Assembly (NCBI GenBank): GCA_938084565.1
Contig: CALKEU010000004.1
Location: 1-64,000 of the forward strand
DNA length: 64,000 bases
Origin: Candidatus Kapaibacterium sp.
GTDB taxonomy: Bacteria > Bacteroidota > Ignavibacteria > Kapaibacteriales > HRBIN21
Reading direction: 5' to 3'
Shown here piece after piece: positions 21,712-30,900 of the stretch. The translations under genes were made by a program, and so were the position numbers. Numbering within the stretch: the first letter of the stretch is position 1; every line of letters starts with the position of its first letter. The notes beneath the pieces are model-generated. The model was not told the DNA's origin. It worked only from the letters and a program-made list of their open reading frames with translations, and did no database searches.

Positions 21712-22984
21712 GGCTATGCACCCTCCGATCAGCCCCAACGATGACCACAATACCGAGCGCATAAAGGGTCTCCATCCCCACGTAGACGGCCGCCACCGCC
21801 ATACCAGCCCACCATTGGAAGCCCCAGAGAGCCACCAGCACTCCCAGCCCCAAAACCACTGCTGCCCATCCGACAACGACTCGCTGGTAGCGCGAGAAGG
21901 TCAACGCATAGGATTCGGCTACATGGGACAACATGACCCCGGGGAGCGCCCACCCCATCAGTTGCAGCATTGGCACTGCCTCTGGAATGCGGAAGGTTAA
22001 CTCTATCAGCCACGGTGCCGTGGCATGGAGCAGAGCCGCCAGCGGGAGTCCCACCACCATGCTGAGCCCCAGAGCCCATTGCACACGAAAGCTCTCTGGA
22101 CGCTTCGTAAACTGGGGCAGAAAGACGCGGAAAAAGGCGTTCGGGAGCATACGCAACACCACCACAAATCGTTGTGCTGCCGAATAGGCCCCGAGAACCG
22201 TCGCTGCTGCCCCGACCCATCCCAGCAACAACACGCCAAAGCGCATGTAGCCGATTGTGAGTATCCCGAGCACAATCCAGTACCACCGTTGCCGGAGTGT
22301 TGAAAGGACCGCGCAAGCCGTCTGGCGCCAGCCCACCGAGCAGACCTCCCGTACAATTTCCCCAAGGTACATCCGCCACGGCGACCAATCCGGCTCCCGT
22401 TGCCGGAGGAGCCTTCCGGTCCATATCCACATCGGCAGCGCAATGCCGAATCCATGAACGAGGATCACACCTGGCAGAGGAAGGCCCATCACTATTGCCC
22501 CGATCCCCCCGAGGGCACCGAGCACCGTACTGACAGCGATGATGCTCCCCAATGCCGTCATCTGCCCCAATCCGTGGAGCGCTGCGGTATAGCTGCCGAC
22601 CCAACTGTGCAGGAGTGTCACGGTGAAGGCAGCTACCGTTGACAGTATCGCATCTTCGCGCCCGAGGAAGAGCGTCAGCCCCAAGCCGAGAGGAACGCCC
22701 ACAAGCGCTAGATACCACTTGGCACGCTGCGTCTGCTGCAGTGGTGCCGCAATGCGCCCTGTACGGGCTACCTCCTGTGGTAGCGTGATTGCAAAGTTGG
22801 CCTCTACAACTAACTGCAGGAGCAGCCCTTGCGCCATGCTGAAGGAGAACAACCCCAGCTCCTCCGCACCGCGCATGCGCGCCAACACAATCGAGAAGAC
22901 CACCGCACCGACTACTCCCAAGCCATCCGCCAGCAGGAAGGCCCCAACCGATCGAAGGAGCTCCCCAAGTGAACGCTGTGCCAT
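21668..22984 (-). CDS. Polysaccharide/lipid-linked oligosaccharide flippase (MATE/Wzx-like)
   Basis: This protein of 438 residues has about 12-14 membrane segments and almost no soluble domains. The opening (LLADGLGVVGAVVFSIVLARMRGAEELGLFSFS) is the typical Wzx/MurJ-superfamily start, in which an inner-membrane flippase moves undecaprenol-linked sugars across the membrane. No glycosyltransferase cluster surrounds it, so its substrate is not indicated. I chose ATG 22984 rather than 23047, because the upstream part of the frame runs through tRNA-Asn. Confidence 0.8.
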   Translation of the reverse strand: MAQRSLGELLRSVGAFLLADGLGVVGAVVFSIVLARMRGAEELGLFSFSMAQGLLLQLVVEANFAITLPQEVARTGRIAAPLQQTQRAKWYLALVGVPLGLGLTLFLGREDAILSTVAAFTVTLLHSWVGSYTAALHGLGQMTALGSIIAVSTVLGALGGIGAIVMGLPLPGVILVHGFGIALPMWIWTGRLLRQREPDWSPWRMYLGEIVREVCSVGWRQTACAVLSTLRQRWYWIVLGILTIGYMRFGVLLLGWVGAAATVLGAYSAAQRFVVVLRMLPNAFFRVFLPQFTKRPESFRVQWALGLSMVVGLPLAALLHATAPWLIELTFRIPEAVPMLQLMGWALPGVMLSHVAESYALTFSRYQRVVVGWAAVVLGLGVLVALWGFQWWAGMAVAAVYVGMETLYALGIVVIVGADRRVHSHAQLVESTGQIREG

Positions 22985-23002
22985 TGTTTCGAGCAGAGGC
23001 AG

Positions 23003-23010
23003 TATTTTCG
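23003..23010 (+). promoter_or_regulatory. Putative tRNA-Asn promoter box TATTTTCG
   Basis: TATTTTCG resembles TAnnTTTG with one change, and the same TTCG variant precedes the SRP RNA and thyX. It would start RNA near 23014, about 19 bases before the tRNA. Confidence 0.4.
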
Positions 23011-23032
23011 CGTCCGCATTGACGTATACCCT

Positions 23033-23108
23033 TCCACGGTAGCTCAACGGTTAGAGCACCTGGCTGTTAACCAGGGGGCTGTGGGTTCGAATCCCACCCG
23101 TGGAGCCA
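23033..23108 (+). tRNA. tRNA-Asn (GTT), CCA encoded
   Basis: A full cloverleaf is visible. The 7-bp acceptor pairs TCCACGG at 23033-23039 with CCGTGGA at 23098-23104. The anticodon stem is CCTGG/CCAGG with loop CTGTTAA and anticodon GTT at 23066-23068, and the T-arm contains GTTCGAATC. Discriminator G23105 is followed by genomic CCA. An intrinsic terminator lies immediately downstream. Confidence 0.98.
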
Positions 23109-23113
23109 GCCGA

Positions 23114-23147
23114 GGGGCAGTGGTATGGCACTGCCCCTTTTCTTTTT
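23114..23147 (+). terminator. Rho-independent terminator of tRNA-Asn
   Basis: A perfect 9-bp stem (GGGGCAGTG at 23114-23122 with CACTGCCCC at 23129-23137) has a 6-base loop and is followed by TTTTCTTTTT. Confidence 0.95.
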
Positions 23148-23161
23148 CCCTCCACAGCGGC

Positions 23162-23188
23162 TCAAGTCTGCTGCCATTGGGCCGATAT
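23162..23188 (+). promoter_or_regulatory. Sigma-28 (FliA)-type promoter of motAB
   Basis: TCAAGTCT at 23162-23169, then exactly 11 bases, then GCCGATAT at 23181-23188. The flagellar sigma-28 consensus is TAAAGTTT-N11-GCCGATAA, so 13 of 16 positions and the spacing agree. Transcription would start near 23195, leaving a leader of about 75 bases before motA. Confidence 0.75.
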
Positions 23189-23268
23189 ATTGTGCGGCAA
23201 ACCCAACGCACGTGGGTGGCCACGCCTTCGCATAGAAAACGGCTAAAGAGCACAGGAACACTCGAGAG

Positions 23269-24123
23269 ATGTTTGTACTCATCGGACTCGTCATCGTCTT
23301 TGTCAGCATCATCCTGGGCTATACGATGCACGGCGGCCAGCTGCTCGTGCTCTTCCAGATCAGCGAATTCCTCATCATTGGCGGAGCAGCGCTGGGCTCG
23401 CTTCTGATTGCTAATCCTCCCGATCTCCTCCGCCGGATTATGCGCGGGGTTCTGAGCACGCTGCGGGGCAATCGCATCTCGAAGGCTGCCTATGTGGAAC
23501 TGCTGCAGTTCCTCTATGAAATTCTGCAGCTGGCCAAGCGCGAAGGGCTCATTGCTCTCGAGCGCCATGTCGAAGACCCCGCAAACAGTCCTCTCTTCAC
23601 TAAGTATCCCACCCTCATGGCAAACCCCCACGCTGTCGCCTTCTTCTGCGATACGATGAAGGTAGTGCTCAACGGCGGGATTCCCCCGCACGACCTGGAA
23701 GACCTCATGGAACTTGATCTGGAGACGGTCCATCAGAAGGAGGCACGTGCGCCCGCAGCCGTCATCACCGTTGCGGATGCTCTCCCAGGGTTGGGGATTG
23801 TGGCAGCTGTACTCGGCGTTGTCATTACGATGGGGAAGGTGGATCAACCCCCAGAAGTTGTCGGCCACAGTGTTGCTGCGGCGTTAGTGGGCACTTTTCT
23901 GGGCGTGCTGCTCTCGTACGGGGTCGTCGGCCCGATTGGACGGAATCTAGAAAACCTGACGCTGGCCGAGCAGCGCTATCTCAACTGCATCAAAGCCACG
24001 ATCTTGGCCTTCGTCAAAGGTGCCCCTCCAGTGATTGCCATCGAGTACGGCCGCCGAGCCATCGATCCGGACTTCCGCCCCAGCTTCCAGGAGACTGAAG
24101 AAGCCCTGAAACGAGGACGCTAG
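23269..24123 (+). CDS. motA: Flagellar motor stator protein MotA
   Basis: MotA and MotB form the proton (or sodium) channel that drives flagellar rotation. The 284-residue protein has four membrane segments in the family layout. Two are at the N-terminus (VLIGLVIVFVSIILGYTM, and FLIIGGAALGSLLI), followed by a large cytoplasmic loop, and two near residues 165-220 (DALPGLGIVAAVLGVVITMG, and VGTFLGVLLSYGVVGPIGRNLE). The conserved prolines are in these last two. It is close to the E. coli MotA type. motB follows after 3 bases. A sigma-28-type promoter lies upstream. Confidence 0.95.
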   Translation: MFVLIGLVIVFVSIILGYTMHGGQLLVLFQISEFLIIGGAALGSLLIANPPDLLRRIMRGVLSTLRGNRISKAAYVELLQFLYEILQLAKREGLIALERHVEDPANSPLFTKYPTLMANPHAVAFFCDTMKVVLNGGIPPHDLEDLMELDLETVHQKEARAPAAVITVADALPGLGIVAAVLGVVITMGKVDQPPEVVGHSVAAALVGTFLGVLLSYGVVGPIGRNLENLTLAEQRYLNCIKATILAFVKGAPPVIAIEYGRRAIDPDFRPSFQETEEALKRGR

Positions 24124-24126
24124 CGC

Positions 24127-25068
24127 ATGGCCGAGCCACGCCGCGAAGAACCCATCATCATTCGCAAGCGCCGCCGTGGTGAACACGGGACCCACCACGG
24201 TGGAGCATGGAAAGTAGCCTACGCCGATTTCGTCACCGCCATGATGGCCTTCTTCCTGGTGATGTGGATCATGCAACTGAGCGAATCGGCCCGGAAGGCC
24301 ATTGCAAGCTACTTCAACGAACCCGGCGCATTTAGCTTTCTGACGGGCAAAGCACTCCCGATCGATATCCAAATGCGCCCTGCCCGCTACGTGCTGGACA
24401 AGGGCACCGACTACTACGACAACTTCTCCGAACGTGGCGGACCATACCAGCCCTTCCCCATCGGGATTGGGTCTGCCAGTGTAAGCCCGGAACAGTGGCA
24501 GCAAGCACGGCAGGATAGCGCCCGAGCAGCACACCGACTCGAGCAACTCCAACAGGAACTGCAGCAGATGCTCCAACAGCTTGCCTCCACTCAGCCCGAG
24601 CTCGGAGAACTCCTGGGGTCCCTGCGTCTGGAGATGACCCCTGAAGGACTGCGCATCGAGCTCCTGGAGACCCGGGAAAATCTCTTCTTTCACGTCGGGA
24701 GTGCAGAACTGCGCCGCCCAGCTGTCCAGCTCCTCCAACGGCTGGCACCTGTGCTGGGCAAACTCCCCAATTACATCGAAATTGAAGGTCACACCGACAG
24801 CCGCGCCTACTCCCCAACATCCCCCTACACGAACTGGGAGCTCTCAGCTGACCGGGCCAATGCCGCCCGGCGCGTCTTGGAGAACTCTGGCCTCTGGGAC
24901 GGCCAGGTAAGCAGTGTCATCGGCTTTGCAGACCGCAAGTTGCGCTTGCGAGAAAATCCCTTCGACCCCTCGAACCGGCGTGTAAGCATCCTTGTGCGCC
25001 GGCTTACAACAGCCGATTTCGTCCGTCTCATGCAGCTCCAGCGGGATACCTCTGCTGTAACACCATGA
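24127..25068 (+). CDS. motB: Flagellar motor stator protein MotB
   Basis: MotB anchors the stator to peptidoglycan. The 313-residue protein has a basic N-terminus and one membrane segment containing the proton-carrying Asp (VAYADFVTAMMAFFLVMWIMQ). It then has a periplasmic plug/linker with a Gln/Leu-rich coiled coil around residues 120-155. A C-terminal OmpA-like peptidoglycan-binding domain follows (IEIEGHTDSRAY..., and LSADRANAARRVL). Its stop overlaps the start of the response-regulator gene (ATGA), so the regulator is translated with the stator. Confidence 0.96.
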   Translation: MAEPRREEPIIIRKRRRGEHGTHHGGAWKVAYADFVTAMMAFFLVMWIMQLSESARKAIASYFNEPGAFSFLTGKALPIDIQMRPARYVLDKGTDYYDNFSERGGPYQPFPIGIGSASVSPEQWQQARQDSARAAHRLEQLQQELQQMLQQLASTQPELGELLGSLRLEMTPEGLRIELLETRENLFFHVGSAELRRPAVQLLQRLAPVLGKLPNYIEIEGHTDSRAYSPTSPYTNWELSADRANAARRVLENSGLWDGQVSSVIGFADRKLRLRENPFDPSNRRVSILVRRLTTADFVRLMQLQRDTSAVTP

Positions 25069-26249
25069 GCCCGGTGACCATCCTTTTAGTCGACGACCAG
25101 CCGAGTGTGCTAGCAGCTTTGGAACACACCCTGAAAGCCCTCTTCCCGCACATGCGCATTCTGCTGAGCGCTTCTGCCGAAGAAGCCTGGGACCTCGTCC
25201 GCTGCCACCGGCCGGATATCGTGCTCAGCGACATCATGATGCCAAGCGGCATGAGCGGATTCGAGCTGTGCGAACACATCAAAGCCGATCCTCAGCTACA
25301 GCAGACATACGTCATCCTCATGACAGCCTTCACTCCCCAGGAATGGCAATTCCCATCAGAGAGCCGTCCTGATGCCTTGCTGCACAAGCCCTTCCACGTG
25401 CTCGAACTCCGCGACAAGCTAGAAGCTGCTCTGCGGACTCTCGAGCTCCGTCGGCAACGACTGCTTCCGGAGTCCGAACCTGTTGCCGATGCCATCGATA
25501 TGCGCAGTTTTGTCGGAGCTCTTGTGCGGCTTCGCTCACCCCAACTGGAAGAGCTGGCAAACAATCTCAGCAGGGCTACTCAGTGGCTCAGTCAACATGC
25601 CGAGGAGCTCACCGAATCCGAACGCCACGCCGCCCAATGGTTTGGCTATGGGTACATCCTCGGCCGACTCACCCTGCCGGACTCACTCCTCTACGAACCT
25701 CTCACCCGCGGAGGCTACCTCAGCCACGAGCTTATGATCCAAGTTCCCCTGGGCGCTGCGAGTGTCTGCCGCTATCACCCGCAACTGTCCCTTCTGAGCC
25801 CGATTTTGTCTTCGCTTGCAGAAAACTGGGATGGCTCGGGCTTTCCGGAGCACCGCCGAGCGTGGGAAATACCACTTGCTGCCCGCCTCTTCCGGTTAGC
25901 CGTCGACTTTGAGGAGATGCTCTGGCTCTCCCCCCAACCTCCTGCGATAGTGGCTGCCTACTTGGAGCGCTATGCCCGACAAGCCTACGATGCTCACCTT
26001 CTGCCTCTCATCTCCCAGTATGCCGAACTGCGCGAGAGCCGCAGTGATATCCTCGCCGTCGGCCTGCATGAGCTCCAGCCGGGTATGGTGTTAGCACACG
26101 ACCTGCGGACTCGGACAGGCTTGACGCTCGCCGCTGCAGGGACCGTCCTCACGCCCCAGCTCATCGAGCGCTTGGCGCGGCTTCACACCAATGACCCTAT
26201 CGTCGGGGTTATCCTCGTCCGCCGTCCTGCCGAACCCCCTCCAGCGTAG
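25065..26249 (+). CDS. Response regulator: REC receiver plus degenerate HD-GYP-like domain
   Basis: This 394-residue protein has an intact N-terminal receiver domain. The acidic pair is D10-D11, the phosphoacceptor D56 is in VLSDIMMP, the switch Thr is T87 and the conserved Lys is K108. The middle and end resemble an HD-GYP phosphodiesterase (LTLPDSLL near 202, AENWDGSGFPE near 252, IPLAARLFRLAVDFEEM), but metal ligands are lost. The HDIGK position reads GYGYI, the next His is Pro (MIQVPLG), and the HHE before WDGSG is gone. It is unlikely to hydrolyse c-di-GMP and more likely acts by binding a nucleotide or protein. Overlap with motB implies a role in motility control. Its 3' end overlaps the convergent gene by 41 bases. 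Confidence 0.82.
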   Translation: MSPVTILLVDDQPSVLAALEHTLKALFPHMRILLSASAEEAWDLVRCHRPDIVLSDIMMPSGMSGFELCEHIKADPQLQQTYVILMTAFTPQEWQFPSESRPDALLHKPFHVLELRDKLEAALRTLELRRQRLLPESEPVADAIDMRSFVGALVRLRSPQLEELANNLSRATQWLSQHAEELTESERHAAQWFGYGYILGRLTLPDSLLYEPLTRGGYLSHELMIQVPLGAASVCRYHPQLSLLSPILSSLAENWDGSGFPEHRRAWEIPLAARLFRLAVDFEEMLWLSPQPPAIVAAYLERYARQAYDAHLLPLISQYAELRESRSDILAVGLHELQPGMVLAHDLRTRTGLTLAAAGTVLTPQLIERLARLHTNDPIVGVILVRRPAEPPPA

Positions 26250-27288
26250 CGACACGCGCCCGAGCGAACATATCAGCCCATCGGCGCTGCGAACGCTGTC
26301 TCCACACCCCACGATGGTAGACGTAGCCGACCAAGAGCGGAAGCGCCAAAGTCGCTTCGCAGAAGACCATCTGCTCATAGGTGCTCTCCACCTTCCCCCA
26401 AGAGCTTGCCTCTCGCAGTGTGGAACCAGAAAGGCCCCCGTCCCGCTCGTCGGCTACAGTAATCTGGATGGCGTATTTGTGCATGGGGACCGATGCACCG
26501 ATGACGTCGGCTGCAACGACGACATCCTGCGCAAAGTTCTTCGGGACCCCTCCCCCGACCATCACCAGTCCCGTCTGCTGTGCTTGAACCTTGAGGTAGG
26601 TCAGCTCACGGAAATCCTTCACTGAGTCGATGGCTACGTGATGCTCAGGATGGCGGTGTTGGTGTAATACCAGCCCGAAACCTGCCGAGCAATCGGAGAA
26701 GGCCGGCACAAAGATGGGAACCCCCTGCTCATAGGCCGCCCGTACGATGGAACCGTCTCCGAGCCCCTGTTCAACCAAGTATTGGCCCATTGCAGCGATG
26801 AACTCCCGTGAGCTATACACCCCAGGCGGCAGCTGCTCGGCAATACGAGCAATAGTGTGGTCGCACACCCGCAGCTCCTCCTCATCGATGAAGGTGTCGT
26901 AGATGCGATCGATCATGAGCTGACGGAGCTCATCGTCATCGACCCGAGGCGAGCCCTGGTAGTGGCGGAAGCCGAGCGCCTCAAAGAAATCCTGATCCAC
27001 AATAATGGCACCGGTGGAGACAATCACATCCACCATGCGACAGCGAATGGCCTCCACCAGCACCCGGCGAAGGCCGGCACTGACCAAAGACCCCGCCAGA
27101 CAGAGGATCACTGTGCACTGCTCATCCTGGAGCATCTGCTCGTAGATCTGAGCAGCTCGATGGAGATTGCGCGCCTGGAAAGCCGTCCGCCCCATGGCCT
27201 CGAGCAGGGGAGCAATGTCGGGATAACGGGTAATGTCGATGTGTTCAACGACCGCCTCGGGGCGGAGGTAAGAGCTCTTGTCTGGCAT
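26209..27288 (-). CDS. Deoxyhypusine synthase family protein (bacterial, probably polyamine-related)
   Basis: The 359-residue protein shows the NAD-binding deoxyhypusine synthase fold: ILCLAGSLVSAG, VIVSTGAIIVDQDF, VPIFVPAFSDCS, GLVMVGGGVPKNF, and the catalytic-lysine motif SSWGKV with K299. Bacteria lack eIF5A, so members of this family are thought to act on polyamines, for example as homospermidine synthase. The substrate here is not known from sequence. It lies 62 bases downstream of the gene run containing gmhA... in fact upstream of gmhA on the minus strand, so it would be transcribed before gmhA only if they share a promoter near 27290-27350, which I could not locate. It converges with the response regulator. 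Confidence 0.82.
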   Translation of the reverse strand: MPDKSSYLRPEAVVEHIDITRYPDIAPLLEAMGRTAFQARNLHRAAQIYEQMLQDEQCTVILCLAGSLVSAGLRRVLVEAIRCRMVDVIVSTGAIIVDQDFFEALGFRHYQGSPRVDDDELRQLMIDRIYDTFIDEEELRVCDHTIARIAEQLPPGVYSSREFIAAMGQYLVEQGLGDGSIVRAAYEQGVPIFVPAFSDCSAGFGLVLHQHRHPEHHVAIDSVKDFRELTYLKVQAQQTGLVMVGGGVPKNFAQDVVVAADVIGASVPMHKYAIQITVADERDGGLSGSTLREASSWGKVESTYEQMVFCEATLALPLLVGYVYHRGVWRQRSQRRWADMFARARVATLEGVRQDGGRG

Positions 27289-27350
27289 TAGTTCACTCCT
27301 GTGACTGACACCGGGAGCAGCCGTAGACGAATGCAGGGGGATCCTGTTGC

Positions 27351-27938
27351 TCAGGCACAGAGCTCCGGAAAGAGTGCCTCTTCGACGAGCTCACACCAGA
27401 TATGCCCCACGAGGATATGCACTTCTTGAATGCGCGCCGTCACCGAGCTCGGTACCACGACGGCCGCCGTGCAGTACGGCAAGATGCGCCCTCCCCCAGA
27501 TCCGAGGAGCCCTAAAACGGTCATCCCCTGCCGTTGAGCTTGCTGCGCGGCCCGCAACACGTTCTCTGAATTCCCACTGGTGGAGATTGCAATGAGCGCA
27601 TCGCCGGGGCGCCCATAGGCTTCAACCTGCCGAGCAAAGATGTTCTCGAAGCCGATATCATTGCCCCCAGCAGTGAGAATAGAGCTGTCTACCGTCAAGG
27701 CTATGGCTGGGATAGCCCCACGATGGACATGCCCACGCAGGCGGACCACCAGCTCGGCAGCCAAGTGCTGGCTATCCGCGGCACTTCCCCCATTGCCACA
27801 CAGCAATGCCTTGCCCCCCTTGCGATATACTTGCACCAAGAGCTGAGCACAGCGCACAATATCGGACAGACACTCTGCCAAGAGCCGCTGCTTGAGCGCG
27901 ATCGACTCTGCTATTGCTGCTGCAATGCGTTGCTCCAT
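27351..27938 (-). CDS. gmhA: Sedoheptulose-7-phosphate isomerase (phosphoheptose isomerase)
   Basis: GmhA makes D-glycero-D-manno-heptose 7-phosphate, the first step to the heptose of the LPS inner core. The 195-residue SIS-domain protein has LLCGNGGSAADSQHLAAELV, the phosphate-binding loop ISTSGNSENVLRAA, and VTARIQEVHILVGHI with the conserved Glu and His. ATG 27938 lies 4 bases after the stop of the large T9SS protein, so the two are probably cotranscribed. An in-frame start further upstream would overlap that gene. This is the only LPS-core gene here. Confidence 0.93.
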   Translation of the reverse strand: MEQRIAAAIAESIALKQRLLAECLSDIVRCAQLLVQVYRKGGKALLCGNGGSAADSQHLAAELVVRLRGHVHRGAIPAIALTVDSSILTAGGNDIGFENIFARQVEAYGRPGDALIAISTSGNSENVLRAAQQAQRQGMTVLGLLGSGGGRILPYCTAAVVVPSSVTARIQEVHILVGHIWCELVEEALFPELCA

Positions 27939-27942
27939 CGCA

Positions 27943-30900
27943 CTAGTGCTTGAGGACGTAACACCACACCGCTCCCTGCCGACCACTGAGGCGGAGCACA
28001 TAGATTCCGCTCGATAGGTCTCGCAGCGGAATAGCTAGTCGGAGCTGTCCGCCCACAGGCAGACCCTCCCAGAGGACACGCCCGAGCATATCGCTCAACA
28101 CAACGTGGGTTAGCCCTCCCTCGGGCAGCTCTACCCAGAGCACATCTTCAGCCGGATTGGGGAAGCAGGGGCTCCGCCACCGGATCCCATCGGCCACGCT
28201 GACGGCAACATCGAGCGGGTCGGAGATATTACGGCAGCCGTTACTATCGATGACTTCCACGGCATAACTGCCCGAACGGCGTGCTACCATTACACGGGCG
28301 GTGGCCCCAATCAGCGGTTGTCCATCCAGATACCAGCGGTATGCTACCGCTTCGACCGTACAGAGCAACGTATCTCCGCGGCGCTCAATCCCCGGCTTCG
28401 GGGGCAGCGGGTAGGTATGTATCTCAACTGCCCGTGAAAGCCCGCGACAGCCCGCCGCTGTTGTCACCTCGACAGCGTAGGTTCCCGCCTGCCGGACGAC
28501 GAGGCGCCGGGTTGTATCTCCTGTCACCCACCGGTAGCGTACATACCCGACTGGGGCCTCCAGCACTGTACTATCTCCTTCGCAGAAGGCAGTCGGCCCG
28601 AGAACTGTCACGACCGGCTCTGGTAGTGGTGCGACCGTAACCATCAGAGGGGGGCTGACTGCTTCGCAGTTCTGTGGGGTCCACTGGCGCAAAAGAAGAC
28701 GGCCTGTACCCGGAGTCCTCCAGCGAATCCATACCTCCGGCATCCCCTGTCCTCGGAGTATTTCCCCGCCCTCCACCGTCCACTCGAACTGATCACCCGG
28801 CTGCGGTGCAGCTGCTCGATAGAGTGCTGTATCCCCGACACAGGCATGCGTAGCCCCAGTAATCTGCGCCTGTGGGAGAGCATGCACACGCACAACCACG
28901 GTATCCGACTGCCCCCAACATCCCAGACTGTCTTGCACAGCAACCCAGTAGGCACCGCTCCGGCGCACCACAAGCACACGCACTGTATCCCCTGTGTTCC
29001 AGCGATAGCGTCTATAGCCCCACGGTGCTACCAGGCGAACACTATCGCCATCGCAGAACTCCGTGCGGCCCACCACAGACAGTCGAGCTTCGGGGCGCAA
29101 ACGCACCAGAACTGTCACTGTATCCTGCGCCCGGCAGCCACGAGCATCCGTGACCGTCACCACATACTGCTGCGATACCTCCAGACGAGCAGTGGGATTA
29201 GCGCTCGTCGGATTATCCAACCCCGCTGCAGGCTCCCATAGGTACTGGTATGGCGGGGTCCCGCCCGTCGCTGTCGGATTGCCTCCGAGCCGTACTGCCT
29301 CACCCGGGCAGACAGCTCGATCAGGCCCTGCATCAGCAGTGGGAACCGGATAGACGGTAATGTAGCTGGAGCGCACGAGGGTGTCGCTGCCATATGTATT
29401 GCTGACGATGAGCCGTACGGTGTACTGCCCCGGCTGCGTATAAGTATGCACGCAGCCCTGGGTCGTATAGTCGACAACTCCATCCCCATCGACATCCCAG
29501 GCCCAGCTTGAGGCACCAACGCTGGAGTCGGTAAAGGTCACGGTCAAAGGAACACAACCCTCGCGCGGCTGCGCTGAAAAATTGGCCACGGGACGCCCCA
29601 CAACGCAATTGTTGGCCGTCAACGGGGTCATTGCCCCGGGACCACAAGGGGCGCTGGCTGTGCTGAGCTGCATGACACGGGCTCCGCCGGCTTGATCGGT
29701 CGATTGGCCCAGGGTTCGTATCGCCATCCCCGGTCCAATGGCGTAGTGCATGAGCTGTCCCGGAGCAATAATATGCCCTAGCAAATGGGCATGCCCAAGC
29801 TCATGGAGGACGACGGATTCAAAGTCGTACTGCGTACTCGATGGCGGTTGCGGACCAAAGTTCCACCCTCCTCCGGGGGCGGTGCGGCGGAAGATGAGAT
29901 CAAACCCAGCCCGCCGCCAATACTGCCGTCCGCCAGAGACACAGGATTGGTAGTAGTTGTACGTTGCCCCCAGCACGCCGCTCGGCAGTGCACAAGCATC
30001 GGTATCGAAGCTGAGCACATTGACACCATCATCGGAAGCGCAACTGATGCTGGTTGTATTCGTACTGAGAGCAAAGTTGACATACGTTCCGCAGCGCCAT
30101 GTCTGCAGTGCCCGCACAGCTGCCTGGAAAGCTGCCGTGTTGGCAGCAAACGTCGCATTGGGAACGAGAGTATAGCCGCCTGCCCCATTGTGGTTGACCA
30201 GGCGCACTGGGTAGCGAACACCACTGGAGGAAATCGTCAACAATGCGTAGGGGATGGTCACAGCGCTGGGGGAGACGACGGTTTCGTTAACGCTGGTTAT
30301 AACCTGAAAGGTCCCCGTGCCGGCCTGCGTTGGAACCAGAACCCGAATCTCTGTGTCGCTCCACAGGAGGATATGATTGCTTGGCACACTTACCCATGAA
30401 TTGCCGCCATCGTCCGGATTGCGGAAACGGACGTTGCCCGGTGTGCTACCGAAACCCGATCCGAAGATACGCAGGGTGTCGAAGGTACCAGCAGAGATCG
30501 TGCTGGGGGTGAATCCCGTAATGGTTGCCAAGGGGCGTATTACAGCTGTTTTCGAATATGCCGAAGGCTGGGGCAAGGGTTTGTACGTGCGGATGCTCTG
30601 CCCCGTTAGGTGCTCCAATGTCTGATACAGCTGGGAGAGCGCATACGCTGCAAACGGATCCGATGCTCGCTGCGCCTCAAGATCGTACACCAGCACTCCT
30701 TGCGGTCCTGCAACCAGGGTGTAGACATCGCCTGCAGCAGCCTGCAGCTGCGGAGCGCGCCGCAAGAAGAACAGCCCGACAAGGCCCTCATGCAGCGGCG
30801 CCGATGGAAATACCACCACAGCGCGCTCTCCATAAATTCCGCCTTCGTGCGCCACTCGAACTCGAGCTCCGGGGAGGATACCAGCGATGTGCCCAGTAAC

